A stretch of DNA of 64,000 bases from CADEEV01 sp964442185 (GCA_964442185.1 CAYTWT010000244.1:1-64000), one strand, 5' to 3'. Shown: positions 35,004 to 44,522, numbered from the stretch's first letter. Notes: generated by a model not told the origin, from the letters alone. Numbers and translations are program-made.

Positions 35004-37735
35004 CGCCCACCACGAGGCCCCGCCTTCATGGCGCACATCCCTTGGCGCGCGGCGAGGGCCGCGGCAAGCGAGCGCAGGGGCAGGGCGCGAGGGGCAAGTT
35101 GCGGATCGGCCGCGGCTCGCTCCAGCGCGCCGGCCGCGCGAGCAAAGTCGCGATCGCCCAGAGCATCCGCGGCGAGCAGGAAGTCGACGAGCGGCCCGGC
35201 TTCACCGCGGGCGGCCGCGCGTTTCGCTGCGGAGATCTCCCGCTCGTTTGTTCGCAGCGCGATCAGGATCACGACTCGCGACGCCGGCCCTGCGAGGAGC
35301 TCCCAGATCTCTTTGAGACTCTGCTCTCGGCCGGCCGCGCGCCAGCCGATGGCCCGATTCAGGTCCGCTTGTGCCTCGAAGGCGGCGAGCGTTCGCGCCC
35401 GCAGCGCCTCGGGCCAGAGCTTCCGGATCCAGGCGCTTGCTTCGAACGCGTCACGCGCGCGGCCGGCATCCATGAGCTCGAGATAGCGCGGGTCGATCGA
35501 GGCAGGGCGACGCGGCGAGATCCGCAGCGGGTGGTCGTCGGTAACGGGCATCACGCCCGCGATCAGCTTGCCGAGCTGTTCCGGGCCCGCGAGAAACGCC
35601 GAGCCCAGCCGCTCCGGAACCTCGAGGCCGAGCGCCTTGAGTGTCGGCGCGACCGTCGCATCGCGCCACGCCCGCGTGAACGCTGCCTCGTCAACTGGCC
35701 CGCTGGCGCCCGCCGTGCCCGCGAGCATCCACTCCAGGCCGTAGCCGGTCCACAGCGAGCAGTCCTCGAACGCGTCGCAAAAGGCGCGGGCGACGGCGCG
35801 CGCCTCGTCGTATTCCATCTGGTACACGGGAAGCCAGTAGCTCGCGACGCCGCCCGGAGCCAGGCGCTTGCGGATCAGCGCGAAGTGCTCGCGCGTGTAC
35901 AGGTTCACGATCCCGGCATTCTTCGGCGGCGGCGGCTCGCTCGTGATCAGGTCCCAACTCTCGTTGGTCGTCAGCAGGAAGAAGCGGCCGTCCTCGACGT
36001 GCACCGAGAAGCGTGGGTCGTCGAGCGGGAAGCCGCCGTCGGGGAAAACGACGCGGCCGAGCTCCAGGATGTCCTTCGAAGTATCCACCACGTCGACGGC
36101 TTCGAGACTGCGGGTGTCGGCGAGCGCCTTCGCCGTCATCCCGAGTCCGTAGCTGATCAGCAGCGCTCGCTTCGGCTCGGGCCGGAGCGCCACGGGCAAG
36201 TAGACGAATAGGCGCATGTAGCGCTCAGCCGAGAGCTGGCTCGACGACATCGAGAAGCCGTTCGTCACCAGCCGCGTTGAGACGGTTGCCCCGAAGAGCG
36301 AGCGGCGCAGATACGCGATCGTCTCCGTGAGGCCCTCGCGCTCGATGACGACGCGGCTGCCGTCGGCCGTCCAGGCTGCGAGGGCCATCGGGAGGTGGCG
36401 GCTGCGCATCAGGCCGAACGGAAACAGCGCCAGCGTTACGGCCCAGGCCAGTGCGGAGACCGCGAGGCCGACGCGGCCGCTGCCGCGCGCCGGGTCGCGC
36501 AGCGCGTCGCGATCGAACGTGAGCGCGGCCACGACCGAGTACAGCGCGGCCAGCACGAACAGGCCCTGCTCGATGCCCGCGTACGGAAGCAAGAAGAAGC
36601 CAGCCAGTGGCGCGCCGAGCATCGCCCCCAGCGTGTTGGCGAAAGCCAGCGTTCCCGAAGCCTCGGCGACCTGGTACCCCGAAGAGCGCAGCGCGGCTCC
36701 GAGGAACGTGAAGAGCAGGCCCGACAGGGCGCAGCTAGGGAACATCAAGGCGAGAGCCGGCAGGGCGATCTGAGTCATCGTTGCGATCGGTGCCGCAGCG
36801 TGGGGTGCGAGGCTGTGGGGCGAGGCAGCATAGGTCCAGACGGTCAGCGTTCCGCCCAGCAGTGCGAGCGCCGGAAGCAGGGACGCTGTCTGCGGCATCC
36901 GGCGGAGCACGCTGCCGGCGAGAAGGCCCCCGGCCGCGACCCCTAGCAGCACCACCGCGAGCAGCACGGCGAACGCGAGGCTCGTGCCGTAGACGAACAT
37001 CAGCAGCAGCCGGAACCAGAGCACTTCCAAAGCCAGCGCGATCGCCCCGCACAAGAACGCGGCCAGCACGAGGCCTCGTGAGGGTACCAAGCCGCGAGCA
37101 TCCGAAGCCGTGAGCTTGGTTTCTGCGCTGCCGCGAGCGACGCCCAGGGCGAGCCAGGCTGCCAGCAGATTGAGCGAGCCAGCGGCGAGCGCGGCTCCGC
37201 GCAGCCCCAGGCGTTCGATCAGCCAGGCCTCGCCGGCGAGCGCCCCGAGCACGCCGCCCAGGGTGTTCCAACCGTACAGCCTGCCGAGCACGCGGCCGAA
37301 GTTCGCGTCCCGAGCCGATAACGCGCTTGCGAGCAGCGGCAGCGTCGCTCCCATGGCCGTGGCGGGGATCAGCAGCAGCCCGAACGCGAGTGCGAGTCGC
37401 AGCGCATTCAGGCCGGCCGGGTGTCCCCCGAGGCGTCCGAAGACCGGCGCGAAGAACGAGCCGAGGTTCGGCAGCGCGAAGACGAGGGCGACTCCCGTCG
37501 TCGCGATCGCCACTTCTAGCACGGCATAGGCGACGAGCGGTCGCTTCAAGCGCCGGGCCCGTCTCGCTGCGAGCGCGCTGCCGACAGCCAGGCCGCCCAT
37601 GAAGCTCGAGGTGACCAGGCTCGTGGCCCAGACGCTGTTTCCGAGCAGCAACCCCGTCTCCCGGAACCAGAGGCTTTCGAGAAGCAGCGCGGAGGCTCCC
37701 GATGCAAAGAAGGCGAGGTAGAGGAGTGCTATCAC
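35000..37735 (-). CDS. MFS-like transporter fused to a spermidine-synthase-like domain and a repeat-like tail (copy 2)
   Basis: 911 residues from GTG 37735, whose GTGA overlaps the YfhO stop. Paralogue of the 30354 gene: LAFFASGASALLLESLWFRETG, LLIPATAMGATLPLLAS, LLISYGLGMTAKALADT near residue 520, VDVVDTSKDILELGRVVFP, and SEPPPPKNAGIVNLYTREHFALIRKRL. The SAM-site Gly motif and the acidic strand ends are changed in the same way as in copy 1, so both copies share a non-standard active site. The last 150 residues (DFLLAADALGDRDFARAAGALERAA) look like TPR-type helices. Final gene of the aminotransferase-GT2-acetyltransferase-YfhO operon. Confidence 0.75.
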   Translation of the reverse strand: MIALLYLAFFASGASALLLESLWFRETGLLLGNSVWATSLVTSSFMGGLAVGSALAARRARRLKRPLVAYAVLEVAIATTGVALVFALPNLGSFFAPVFGRLGGHPAGLNALRLALAFGLLLIPATAMGATLPLLASALSARDANFGRVLGRLYGWNTLGGVLGALAGEAWLIERLGLRGAALAAGSLNLLAAWLALGVARGSAETKLTASDARGLVPSRGLVLAAFLCGAIALALEVLWFRLLLMFVYGTSLAFAVLLAVVLLGVAAGGLLAGSVLRRMPQTASLLPALALLGGTLTVWTYAASPHSLAPHAAAPIATMTQIALPALALMFPSCALSGLLFTFLGAALRSSGYQVAEASGTLAFANTLGAMLGAPLAGFFLLPYAGIEQGLFVLAALYSVVAALTFDRDALRDPARGSGRVGLAVSALAWAVTLALFPFGLMRSRHLPMALAAWTADGSRVVIEREGLTETIAYLRRSLFGATVSTRLVTNGFSMSSSQLSAERYMRLFVYLPVALRPEPKRALLISYGLGMTAKALADTRSLEAVDVVDTSKDILELGRVVFPDGGFPLDDPRFSVHVEDGRFFLLTTNESWDLITSEPPPPKNAGIVNLYTREHFALIRKRLAPGGVASYWLPVYQMEYDEARAVARAFCDAFEDCSLWTGYGLEWMLAGTAGASGPVDEAAFTRAWRDATVAPTLKALGLEVPERLGSAFLAGPEQLGKLIAGVMPVTDDHPLRISPRRPASIDPRYLELMDAGRARDAFEASAWIRKLWPEALRARTLAAFEAQADLNRAIGWRAAGREQSLKEIWELLAGPASRVVILIALRTNEREISAAKRAAARGEAGPLVDFLLAADALGDRDFARAAGALERAAADPQLAPRALPLRSLAAALAARQGMCAMKAGPRGGR

Positions 37736-40065
37736 CGATACAGGAACGCCCGCGCGATCGCGGCCAGGCAGAGAAGCGACAGGCCGAGGGCGCCCGGCAG
37801 CCCGACCGGTCGATAGCGGAGCACGACGTGGCTGCGGCCGGCCGGGATCGGGATGGCGCGGTGCCTGCCGTCGGCGCGGAGCAGCGGCGCTGGCGCGCCG
37901 TTGACCGTCGCGGTCCAGCCCGCCGCGAACGCGTCGCGAACCACAAGCACGGTCGCCCGATCGGCTTCGGCGGCGAACGCGAGGCGATCCGGGGCCTCCA
38001 GGCTGGAGACCACACTCCCGCTCGCCCCGCTCGTCGACGTCGCACCTTCCACGGCGACGCCACCGGCAGCCTGGAAGCCGTCCTCCGCCGCGATTCGCTC
38101 GGCGCTTTTCAGATCCGCCGCGGGGCGCACCTCACGCGCCACGGCGCGCAACGGAAGCGCTCCGTTCACGTCGAAGAGGTGGATCTGAAGCGGCGCGATG
38201 CGCGCGGGCGACAGGGTTGTTCGCGGCCGAAGCGCCGCGTTCTGGATCGGCTCGATGCATGCCACGTGCGCGACTCCCGCCCTGCGCAGTCGGTCCACGA
38301 CAGCGGAGAAGCCACTCGGGCCGAGCTCGTCGAGATCGAGGACCTGATTCACCGGAACCAGCATCGTCATGTCGCGGCTCATCGCCGTGGCGACGCCCAG
38401 GCTGACGTTGGTGGCCGGCGCCAGCGTTTCCATCGCGACCGCGAAGCTCCACGCGTCGTGCTCGTCCGGCCGCTCGCGGCGCGCGCGGAAATAGGCCTGG
38501 GTGGATTCTGGCTCGCAGGCGAAGAGGCGGCCGCCCGTGCGCAACGGCTCGAGGGCCAGCCGCAGCTCTGGGGAGACGATGTAGAACCGCGCCGTCACCA
38601 TCGGGTTGAGCCCGGCGCCGGTGCGCAACAGGTCTGCCGCCACTACGACGACCAGCGCCAGGCGTGCCCGATCCGCGCACAGTTGACCGAAGCGCACGAG
38701 CAGTGCGACGACGCCCAGCGCGGTCGCCAGGAGTCCGCCCAGCGATGCATCCGACAGCATGGCATCGCCGACCGCGATTCGCTGCGGCCAAGCGTAAGAA
38801 GGCGGGAGGAAACCCGCGAGGAACCAGCGGGCCGTCTCGGGTACGAGCCGGGGAAGCGCCGGGGTGAGCACGAGCAGGCCGCCCAGGCCGACGCCGAGCG
38901 CCGCGAGCGTCGCCCAGGCGCGGCGCGCGGGCGGCGCCGCCAGGCGTTCGATGCCCAGCGCCAGCAGCAGCGACGCACACAGGTGCGTCGTGAAGAAGGC
39001 CTTCGAGGGATGGCGAAAGGCGTGCACGAATGGGAGCGCGTCGACGAGCAGGGCGAGCCCCGCCCACCAGCCCACCGCGATGGCCAGGGCCAGCAGGCCG
39101 AGCACGCTCACGCGCAGCGCCGGCGTGCGCCCGTGGCAAGCGCCAAGGGCTGCGATCGCGAGAAGCGCAGGGCCAAGGTAGAGGCTCAGCAGATACGGGA
39201 AGCCGGACGGGAAGAAATTGCCGCCCCACCAGTGATTCGCCAGGTTGGCGAGCTCCCCGTGCCAGTTGCCGACGAGGATCTGCACGAGCGTCAGGGGGTG
39301 GAGGGACTGGGCGAGCACGACCTCGGTCGGGAAGCCCAAGGCGCGCGCGCTGCCCGCCATGGCCGCGCGCAGCGCGACGAGCGTGGGCGCTGCGAGTCCT
39401 GTGCCCAGAGCCAGGCTCAGCAGGCTGCGCGCGAGGCCGCGAAGCGAGAGCGCGGGCCAGGCGAGTACCAAGCCGAACACGACAGCCTGTGCCACGATCT
39501 CGGCGCCGGTGGTGGAAAGCGCCAAGGCCACGAGCAACGCCGCAACGGCCGTCGAACGCGGCCGGCCCTCGGCGGCGCGAACCAGAGACAGCGCCAGCAG
39601 CGGGGCCCAGGCTGCGGCCTGCAGGTAGACGTAGAAGTTGAGCGTCGAGAGATAGAAACCGCCGAGCGCATACGCGATCGCCCCGCCGGCGGCCGCCAGG
39701 CGCCCCAGGCCCAGCCCGCGCCCGAGGCACAAGAACGCGAGCGCTCCCAGTGGAACGTGCAGCGCCAGCAGCAATGAGAAGCCTGCCTCGTGTCTGAAGA
39801 TCAGCTGGAGCAGGTCGAGCGGGTAGGAAAGGGCTGGCAGCGAAAGCGGCACGCCCTCGTTCAGGAGCGGGTTCCAGTGGCGCACTTCCCCGCGCAGCAA
39901 CCCCTCGACCGCGAAGCGCCGGAGCGGGAAGAACTGCCGCGACAGATCGCGGAAGAAGAAGGCCTGGCCGAAGAGCGCGCCTCGGAGGAAGGGGAGGAAC
40001 GTCACGAGAGCGACCGCCGTGCCGGTCGCGGCCCACGCCCGTCGCGCGGCGCTCGCGTCTGCCAC
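37732..40065 (-). CDS. YfhO-family polytopic membrane protein
   Basis: 777 residues from GTG 40065, 5 bp after the acetyltransferase stop. First outer loop FFFRDLSRQFFPLRRFAVE and HWNPLLNEGVPLSLPALSYPLDLL give the YfhO Arg-Asp and Asn-Pro pattern; about twelve helices follow. The soluble end has VLVVRDAFAAGWTATVNGAP, LLRADGRHRAIPIPAGR and a last helix. In this operon it is the natural candidate for the GT-C transferase that uses the lipid-linked amino sugar made by the three preceding genes. It is coupled by GTGA overlap to the spermidine-synthase-like fusion. Confidence 0.8.
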   Translation of the reverse strand: MADASAARRAWAATGTAVALVTFLPFLRGALFGQAFFFRDLSRQFFPLRRFAVEGLLRGEVRHWNPLLNEGVPLSLPALSYPLDLLQLIFRHEAGFSLLLALHVPLGALAFLCLGRGLGLGRLAAAGGAIAYALGGFYLSTLNFYVYLQAAAWAPLLALSLVRAAEGRPRSTAVAALLVALALSTTGAEIVAQAVVFGLVLAWPALSLRGLARSLLSLALGTGLAAPTLVALRAAMAGSARALGFPTEVVLAQSLHPLTLVQILVGNWHGELANLANHWWGGNFFPSGFPYLLSLYLGPALLAIAALGACHGRTPALRVSVLGLLALAIAVGWWAGLALLVDALPFVHAFRHPSKAFFTTHLCASLLLALGIERLAAPPARRAWATLAALGVGLGGLLVLTPALPRLVPETARWFLAGFLPPSYAWPQRIAVGDAMLSDASLGGLLATALGVVALLVRFGQLCADRARLALVVVVAADLLRTGAGLNPMVTARFYIVSPELRLALEPLRTGGRLFACEPESTQAYFRARRERPDEHDAWSFAVAMETLAPATNVSLGVATAMSRDMTMLVPVNQVLDLDELGPSGFSAVVDRLRRAGVAHVACIEPIQNAALRPRTTLSPARIAPLQIHLFDVNGALPLRAVAREVRPAADLKSAERIAAEDGFQAAGGVAVEGATSTSGASGSVVSSLEAPDRLAFAAEADRATVLVVRDAFAAGWTATVNGAPAPLLRADGRHRAIPIPAGRSHVVLRYRPVGLPGALGLSLLCLAAIARAFLYR

Positions 40066-40070
40066 GGGCC

Positions 40071-40610
40071 TCAGGCGAGCGTGCGCAGCGGATGCGCCGG
40101 CACGCCCGCGACGAGCGTGCCGGGCGGCACGTCTTTCGTCACGACGCTGCCGGCGGCCACGAACGCCTCCGGCCCGATCGTCAGCCCGGGCAGGATCGTC
40201 GCGTTCGCGCCCAGGAACGAGCCCCGCCGGATCGTGACGGGCGCCGTCATGGCGGGGAAGCGGCCTTGGAGCGGGTGATCCTGGTAGCCCACGTTGGTGT
40301 GGGTGAGGATGAGCACGCGCTCGGCCAGCGTGACGTGAGCCTCGAAGCGGATCTCGTCCGCCAGATCGAGCAGGCACTCGTCGCCCAGGAAGCAGTCGTC
40401 ACCGAGCGAGAAACCCGACAGTCCCCGCCGGTAGAGATTGAAGAAGCGCACGTCGTGCAGAATCGAGCGGCGGCCGATGCGCGCCCCGAGCAGCCGGAGC
40501 CAGAGGACGCGCAGCTGCGGGGCCAGGGCGACACGATAGGGCAGCATGGCGAGCGTGTAGAAGCCGAACCTCGCGGCGTGGCCGAGCCCGATCTCGCGCA
40601 AGGCCTTCAC
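40071..40610 (-). CDS. Left-handed-beta-helix (hexapeptide) acetyltransferase
   Basis: 179 residues from GTG 40610, overlapping the GT2 stop as GTGA. Hexapeptide turns are visible through the second half: ARIGRRSILHDV, LGDDCFLGDECLLDL, VTIRRGSFLGANATILPGLTIGPEAFVAAGSVVTKDVPPG. The C-terminal VAGVPAHPLR is the family ending. O- or N-acetylation of a sugar is expected. Next to a sugar aminotransferase, N-acetylation of the new amino group is the simplest reading. Confidence 0.85.
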   Translation of the reverse strand: MKALREIGLGHAARFGFYTLAMLPYRVALAPQLRVLWLRLLGARIGRRSILHDVRFFNLYRRGLSGFSLGDDCFLGDECLLDLADEIRFEAHVTLAERVLILTHTNVGYQDHPLQGRFPAMTAPVTIRRGSFLGANATILPGLTIGPEAFVAAGSVVTKDVPPGTLVAGVPAHPLRTLA

Positions 40611-41341
40611 GCCTCGCCCCGCTGCAGCGAGCCGCGGAATCGAAGCAGCCGCCGGAGATAGGCGATCGAATCGCGAAAGCCGCTCACCTTGGAGGTCTTG
40701 TCCCAGCGCCGCACGTACGCCCCCGGGATCTCGCGAATCGAGAAGCCCTGGCGCTCGGCCCGCAGCATGAACTCGGTGTCCCAGAACCAGCCCGGGTCCT
40801 GCGTCGCCTCGAGCACCGGCAGCAGCTTCTCGCGCCGGATGAACTTGTAGCCGGTTTCGGTGTCGTGAAGCGAGCTGCCGAGGATCCGCCGCACCAGCCA
40901 TGAATAGCCCCGGCTCATGAAGTAGCGGTCGAGGGCGCGCGCCTGGAACGCGTAGATCCTCCGCACCGTGGCCACCTCGGCGCCGTTCTGGATCGCGCGC
41001 ACCAGCGACGGGATGTAGCGCGAGTGCACCTCGAGATCCACGTCCAGATAGCCGGCGATCTCGCCGCGGGCGGCGCGGAAGCCGTCGCTGACGGTGGCGC
41101 CGCGGCCCTGGTTGTTCTCGTGCAGGATGACGCGGATCTGGAGGTCGCGGTTTTGCTCGACGATGCCCGCGATCAGCTCGCGCGTCCGGTCGCGACTCAC
41201 GTCGTCCACGAACAGGATCTCGAACGGCCGGCCGAAATCGACGAGCGTGTCGCGAATCTCCCGAAAGCTGGTTTCGAGCACCTCTTCCTCGTTGTAGCAG
41301 GCAAGCACGAGGCTCAGCAGGGGCGTCGTCGGCGCGTTCAT
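40607..41341 (-). CDS. DPM/ArnC-like GT2 glycosyltransferase
   Basis: 244 residues. GT2 motifs SLVLACYNEEEVLETSFREI, FVDDVSRDRTRELIAGIVEQ, NNQGRGATVSDGFRAARGEI, and LDVDLEVHSRYIP (the metal-binding DVD). DTETGYKFIRREKLLPVL and WFWDTEFMLRAERQGFSIREIP are typical of polyprenyl-phosphate sugar synthases. It lacks the two C-terminal helices of GtrB/ArnC, so it is a soluble or peripheral form. ATG 41341 shares one base with the aminotransferase stop (TGATG). Confidence 0.85.
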   Translation of the reverse strand: MNAPTTPLLSLVLACYNEEEVLETSFREIRDTLVDFGRPFEILFVDDVSRDRTRELIAGIVEQNRDLQIRVILHENNQGRGATVSDGFRAARGEIAGYLDVDLEVHSRYIPSLVRAIQNGAEVATVRRIYAFQARALDRYFMSRGYSWLVRRILGSSLHDTETGYKFIRREKLLPVLEATQDPGWFWDTEFMLRAERQGFSIREIPGAYVRRWDKTSKVSGFRDSIAYLRRLLRFRGSLQRGEA

Positions 41342-42474
41342 CAAAGGCTCTTCCGGACGGCCTCGATCACGCGCGCGACGTCAGCGTCCTCCAGCAGCGG
41401 GTGGAGCGGCAGCCGCACCAGGGTCGAGGCGACGCGCTCGGTGACCGGGAAGCCACTGCCCGTGCCCAGGGACGATCCAAAGGGCGACGAGTGGAGCGGC
41501 ACGTAGTGGAACGCGGCGCCGATGCCGCGCGAGCGCAGGCTGTCAAGGCAGGTCGCCTGGGCGGCTGCGTCGGGCAACAGCAGGTAAAAGATGTGATCGT
41601 TCACGGCGCGACCCGGAAGCTGGGCCGGAAGCCGCACGCCGTGGGCGCTCGCCCAAGGTCCCAGCCCCTCGCGGTAGCGCGTCGCGAAGCGCCGGCGCCG
41701 GGCCGCGATCTCGGCCTGCTTGTCGAGTTGGGCGTCGAGGATCGCGGCCAGCACGTCCGACAGGACGTAGCTCGAGCCCTCGGCGAGCCACGTGTACTTG
41801 TCCACCTCCCCGCGCAGGAAGGCGTTGCGGTTCGTGCCCTTCTCGCGGATGATCTCGGCTCGCGCCGCCACGGCGGGATCCCGAAGCGCCAGGGCGCCGC
41901 CCTCGCCGCAGGTCAGGTTCTTGGTCTCGTGGAAGCTGAAGCAGCCGGCGTCGCCGAGCGAGCCGAGCGCGTGAGCGTCGAGGCTGGCGCCCAGTCCCTG
42001 GGCGGCGTCTTCGATCACCTTGAGACCCAGCCGCCGCGCGAGTTCGAGCAGCGGCGTCATCTCGCAGCCGATGCCGGCATAGTGAACCGGCAGCAGCGCG
42101 GCGGTGCGCGGGGTGATCCGCCGCTCGACGTCGGCCGGATCGAGGCCGAGCGAGCGGTCCTCGATGTCGGCCAGCACCGGGCGGGCGCCGGCGCGAAGCA
42201 CGGCATTCGCCGTCGACACGAAGGTGAACGAGGGGACGATCACCTCCTGGCCCGGGCCGATGCCCAGAGCCATCAGCGCCAGCTCGAGGGCGTGCGTGCA
42301 CGAGCTCGTCAGCAGCACACGCGGCGAGCCGAGCTGTCTCTCGAGGCGCTCTTCGACACGCCGGCAGAAGGGCCCATCGCCGGCAGTCCTGCCGGCGAGC
42401 GCTGCACGCACCCGTTCGGCTTCGCGCTCGTCGAACCAGGGCCGGCTGAGCGCGAGCGGGCGTTCTTCAGTCAT
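41341..42474 (-). CDS. DegT/DnrJ/EryC1 sugar aminotransferase, WecE/RffA-like
   Basis: 377 residues from ATG 42474. A PLP enzyme that aminates a keto-sugar nucleotide. Motifs: LTSSCTHALELALMALGI, VIVPSFTFVSTANAVLRAGA, VIEDAAQGLGASL, and SFHETKNLTCGEGGAL holding the PLP lysine. The block REKGTNRNAFLRGEVDKYTW is characteristic of WecE/RffA, which makes dTDP-4-amino-4,6-dideoxygalactose, so a dTDP-4-keto-6-deoxy sugar is the likely substrate. First gene of a five-gene overlapping operon; divergent from pilB with about 196 bp between. Confidence 0.87.
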   Translation of the reverse strand: MTEERPLALSRPWFDEREAERVRAALAGRTAGDGPFCRRVEERLERQLGSPRVLLTSSCTHALELALMALGIGPGQEVIVPSFTFVSTANAVLRAGARPVLADIEDRSLGLDPADVERRITPRTAALLPVHYAGIGCEMTPLLELARRLGLKVIEDAAQGLGASLDAHALGSLGDAGCFSFHETKNLTCGEGGALALRDPAVAARAEIIREKGTNRNAFLRGEVDKYTWLAEGSSYVLSDVLAAILDAQLDKQAEIAARRRRFATRYREGLGPWASAHGVRLPAQLPGRAVNDHIFYLLLPDAAAQATCLDSLRSRGIGAAFHYVPLHSSPFGSSLGTGSGFPVTERVASTLVRLPLHPLLEDADVARVIEAVRKSL

Positions 42475-42597
42475 TCGAAGCGGGGATTGAGCTGGGTATG
42501 CTAGCACACCCATGCCGCTTCACCAGGGCTCGCCCGCTTGCACGGGGCTCTCGCGCTGATCCGTTCGGCCTGGCGCCAGAGGGTGTGCGTATCGCCC

Positions 42598-42627
42598 TTG
42601 ACACCCCCCGAAGCGGCGCGCTAACAT
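42598..42627 (+). promoter_or_regulatory. Sigma-70-type promoter of pilB
   Basis: TTGACA at 42598-42603 and TAACAT at 42622-42627 are 18 bp apart, in the 196-bp divergent space before pilB. Transcription would start near 42634, giving a leader of about 37 nt to ATG 42671. The rest of the space shows no other clear element. Confidence 0.7.
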
Positions 42628-42670
42628 TTCGCGACTAAATATCGGACAACCCTAGGTTTTTAGCGAAACT

Positions 42671-44512
42671 ATGCCCGTCAAGCTCGGCGAGTTGCTGCTC
42701 AAGGAGAACATGGTCACTCCTCAGCAGCTGCAGGAGGCTCTCAGCCATCAGAAGATGAATGGCGGGAAGCTGGGGAGGGCCTTCGTGTCCCTGGGCTATG
42801 TCCGGGACGAAGAGATCACCAGCCTCCTCTCACGCCAGTACGGCGTGCCCTCGATCAACCTCGAACACTTCGAAGTGGATCCGGCGATCATCAAGATCAT
42901 CCCGGCCGAGACCGCGAGGAAGTACCAAATCCTCCCGCTCAGCCGCTCCGGGGCGACACTCACGATCGCGATGGCCGACCCGACCAACGTGTTCGCCATG
43001 GACGACATCAAGTTCATGACGGGCTACAACGTCGAGCCCGTGGTCGCCTCCGAGATCTCGCTCGAGGAGGCGATCGAGAAGTACTACGGCTCGTCCCGCT
43101 CGTTGCAGTTGCGGAGCGACGGTGGCGTCGGTGGCTCGCACATCCCGATGGGCCTGGGCGGCTCGCCGTCGCTCAAAGACGTGATCGACGGCCCCGCCCT
43201 CACCCTCGACGACATGGCGTCCGTCGGGCTCTCCGAGTACGACCTCGACTCGATGGGCGACGAAGAGGCCGACGTCGAGACGGTTCGCACCGAGGAGGAC
43301 GAGATCGACCTCGGCGCGCTCGCCAAGTCGTCCGAGGCGGCCCCGGTCATCAAGCTCACCAACGTGCTGCTGATCGACTCGCTGAAGCGCGGCGCCTCCG
43401 ACATCCACATCGAGCCGTACGAGAAGGAGTTCCGCGTCCGCTTCCGCATCGACGGCATCCTGTACAACGTGATGGCGCTGCCCATGAAGCTGCGCGACCC
43501 GCTGATCTCGCGGATCAAGATCATGGCCAAGCTCGACATCTCGGAGAAACGCCTGCCCCAGGACGGCCGTATCAAGATCAAGATGAAGGTCGAGGACCGC
43601 AGCCGGGACCTCGACTTCCGCGTCTCCTGCCTGCCTACGCTGTGGGGCGAGAAGATCGTGATGCGGCTGCTCGACAAGTCGAAGCTGATGCTCGACATGA
43701 CGAAGCTGGGCTTCGAGCAGGGCTCGCTCGATCGCTTCCAGAAGGCGATCTCGAAACCCTACGGCATCGTGCTCGTGACGGGCCCCACCGGATCCGGCAA
43801 GACCAACACGCTGTACTCCGCGGTGGCCGCCCTCAACAAGCCGGACACGAACATCATGACGGCCGAGGACCCGGTCGAGTTCAACCTGCCCGGGATCAAC
43901 CAGGTGAACATCCGCGATGCGATCGGGCTCAACTTCGCCGCGGCGCTGCGTTCGTTCCTGCGCCAGGACCCGAACACCATCCTGGTCGGCGAAATCCGTG
44001 ACTACGAAACGGCCGAGATTGCCGTGAAGGCGTCGCTCACGGGTCACCTGGTGCTCTCGACGCTCCACACCAACGACGCGCCCTCGACCATCTCGCGCCT
44101 CGTCAACATGGGCATCGAGCCCTTCCTCGTGGGAACGGCCGTGAACCTGATCCAGGCGCAGCGCCTGATCCGGCGCATCTGCTCGAACTGCAAGGTCGAG
44201 CTCAGCGACGTGCCGACCAAGAGCCTGATCGACATCGGCTTCACGCCCGAGAGCGTCGGCACGTTCAAGTTGTTCAAGGGCCGTGGCTGCGGCGTGTGCA
44301 ACGGGACCGGCTACAAGGGGCGCGTGGGCCTGTACGAGGTGATGGAGATCTCAGAGGGCCTCCGCGATCTCATCATGGTCGGGGCGACGGCCGTCGAGCT
44401 CAAGCGCAAGGCGCTCGAGGAAGGTATGCTGACGCTGCGCATGAGCGGCCTCGAGAAGATCAGGAACGGCGTCACGACGATCGAGGAAGTGCTGAGGGAG
44501 ACCGTACACTAG
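42671..44512 (+). CDS. pilB: Type IV pilus assembly ATPase PilB
   Basis: Hexameric ATPase that powers pilus extension from the inner face of the membrane. 613 residues. An N-terminal MshEN-type domain (KLGELLLKENMVTPQQLQEAL; ETARKYQILPLSRSG) is followed by an acidic linker and the catalytic core: Walker A GPTGSGKTNT near residue 371, EDPVEFNLPGINQV, GEIRDYETAEIAVKASLTGH, STLHTNDA. A zinc-binding tetracysteine pair CSNC (about 504) and CGVC (about 541) is present, normal for PilB and absent from PilT. First gene of pilB-pilT-pilC. Confidence 0.96.
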   Translation: MPVKLGELLLKENMVTPQQLQEALSHQKMNGGKLGRAFVSLGYVRDEEITSLLSRQYGVPSINLEHFEVDPAIIKIIPAETARKYQILPLSRSGATLTIAMADPTNVFAMDDIKFMTGYNVEPVVASEISLEEAIEKYYGSSRSLQLRSDGGVGGSHIPMGLGGSPSLKDVIDGPALTLDDMASVGLSEYDLDSMGDEEADVETVRTEEDEIDLGALAKSSEAAPVIKLTNVLLIDSLKRGASDIHIEPYEKEFRVRFRIDGILYNVMALPMKLRDPLISRIKIMAKLDISEKRLPQDGRIKIKMKVEDRSRDLDFRVSCLPTLWGEKIVMRLLDKSKLMLDMTKLGFEQGSLDRFQKAISKPYGIVLVTGPTGSGKTNTLYSAVAALNKPDTNIMTAEDPVEFNLPGINQVNIRDAIGLNFAAALRSFLRQDPNTILVGEIRDYETAEIAVKASLTGHLVLSTLHTNDAPSTISRLVNMGIEPFLVGTAVNLIQAQRLIRRICSNCKVELSDVPTKSLIDIGFTPESVGTFKLFKGRGCGVCNGTGYKGRVGLYEVMEISEGLRDLIMVGATAVELKRKALEEGMLTLRMSGLEKIRNGVTTIEEVLRETVH

Positions 44513-44522
44513 GAGGCCACGC

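Noticed and set aside
42571..42588. TGGCGC with a later TGC as a sigma-54 promoter of pilB.
   Set aside because: GG and GC are 13 bp apart instead of 10. A sigma-70 promoter nearby fits much better.
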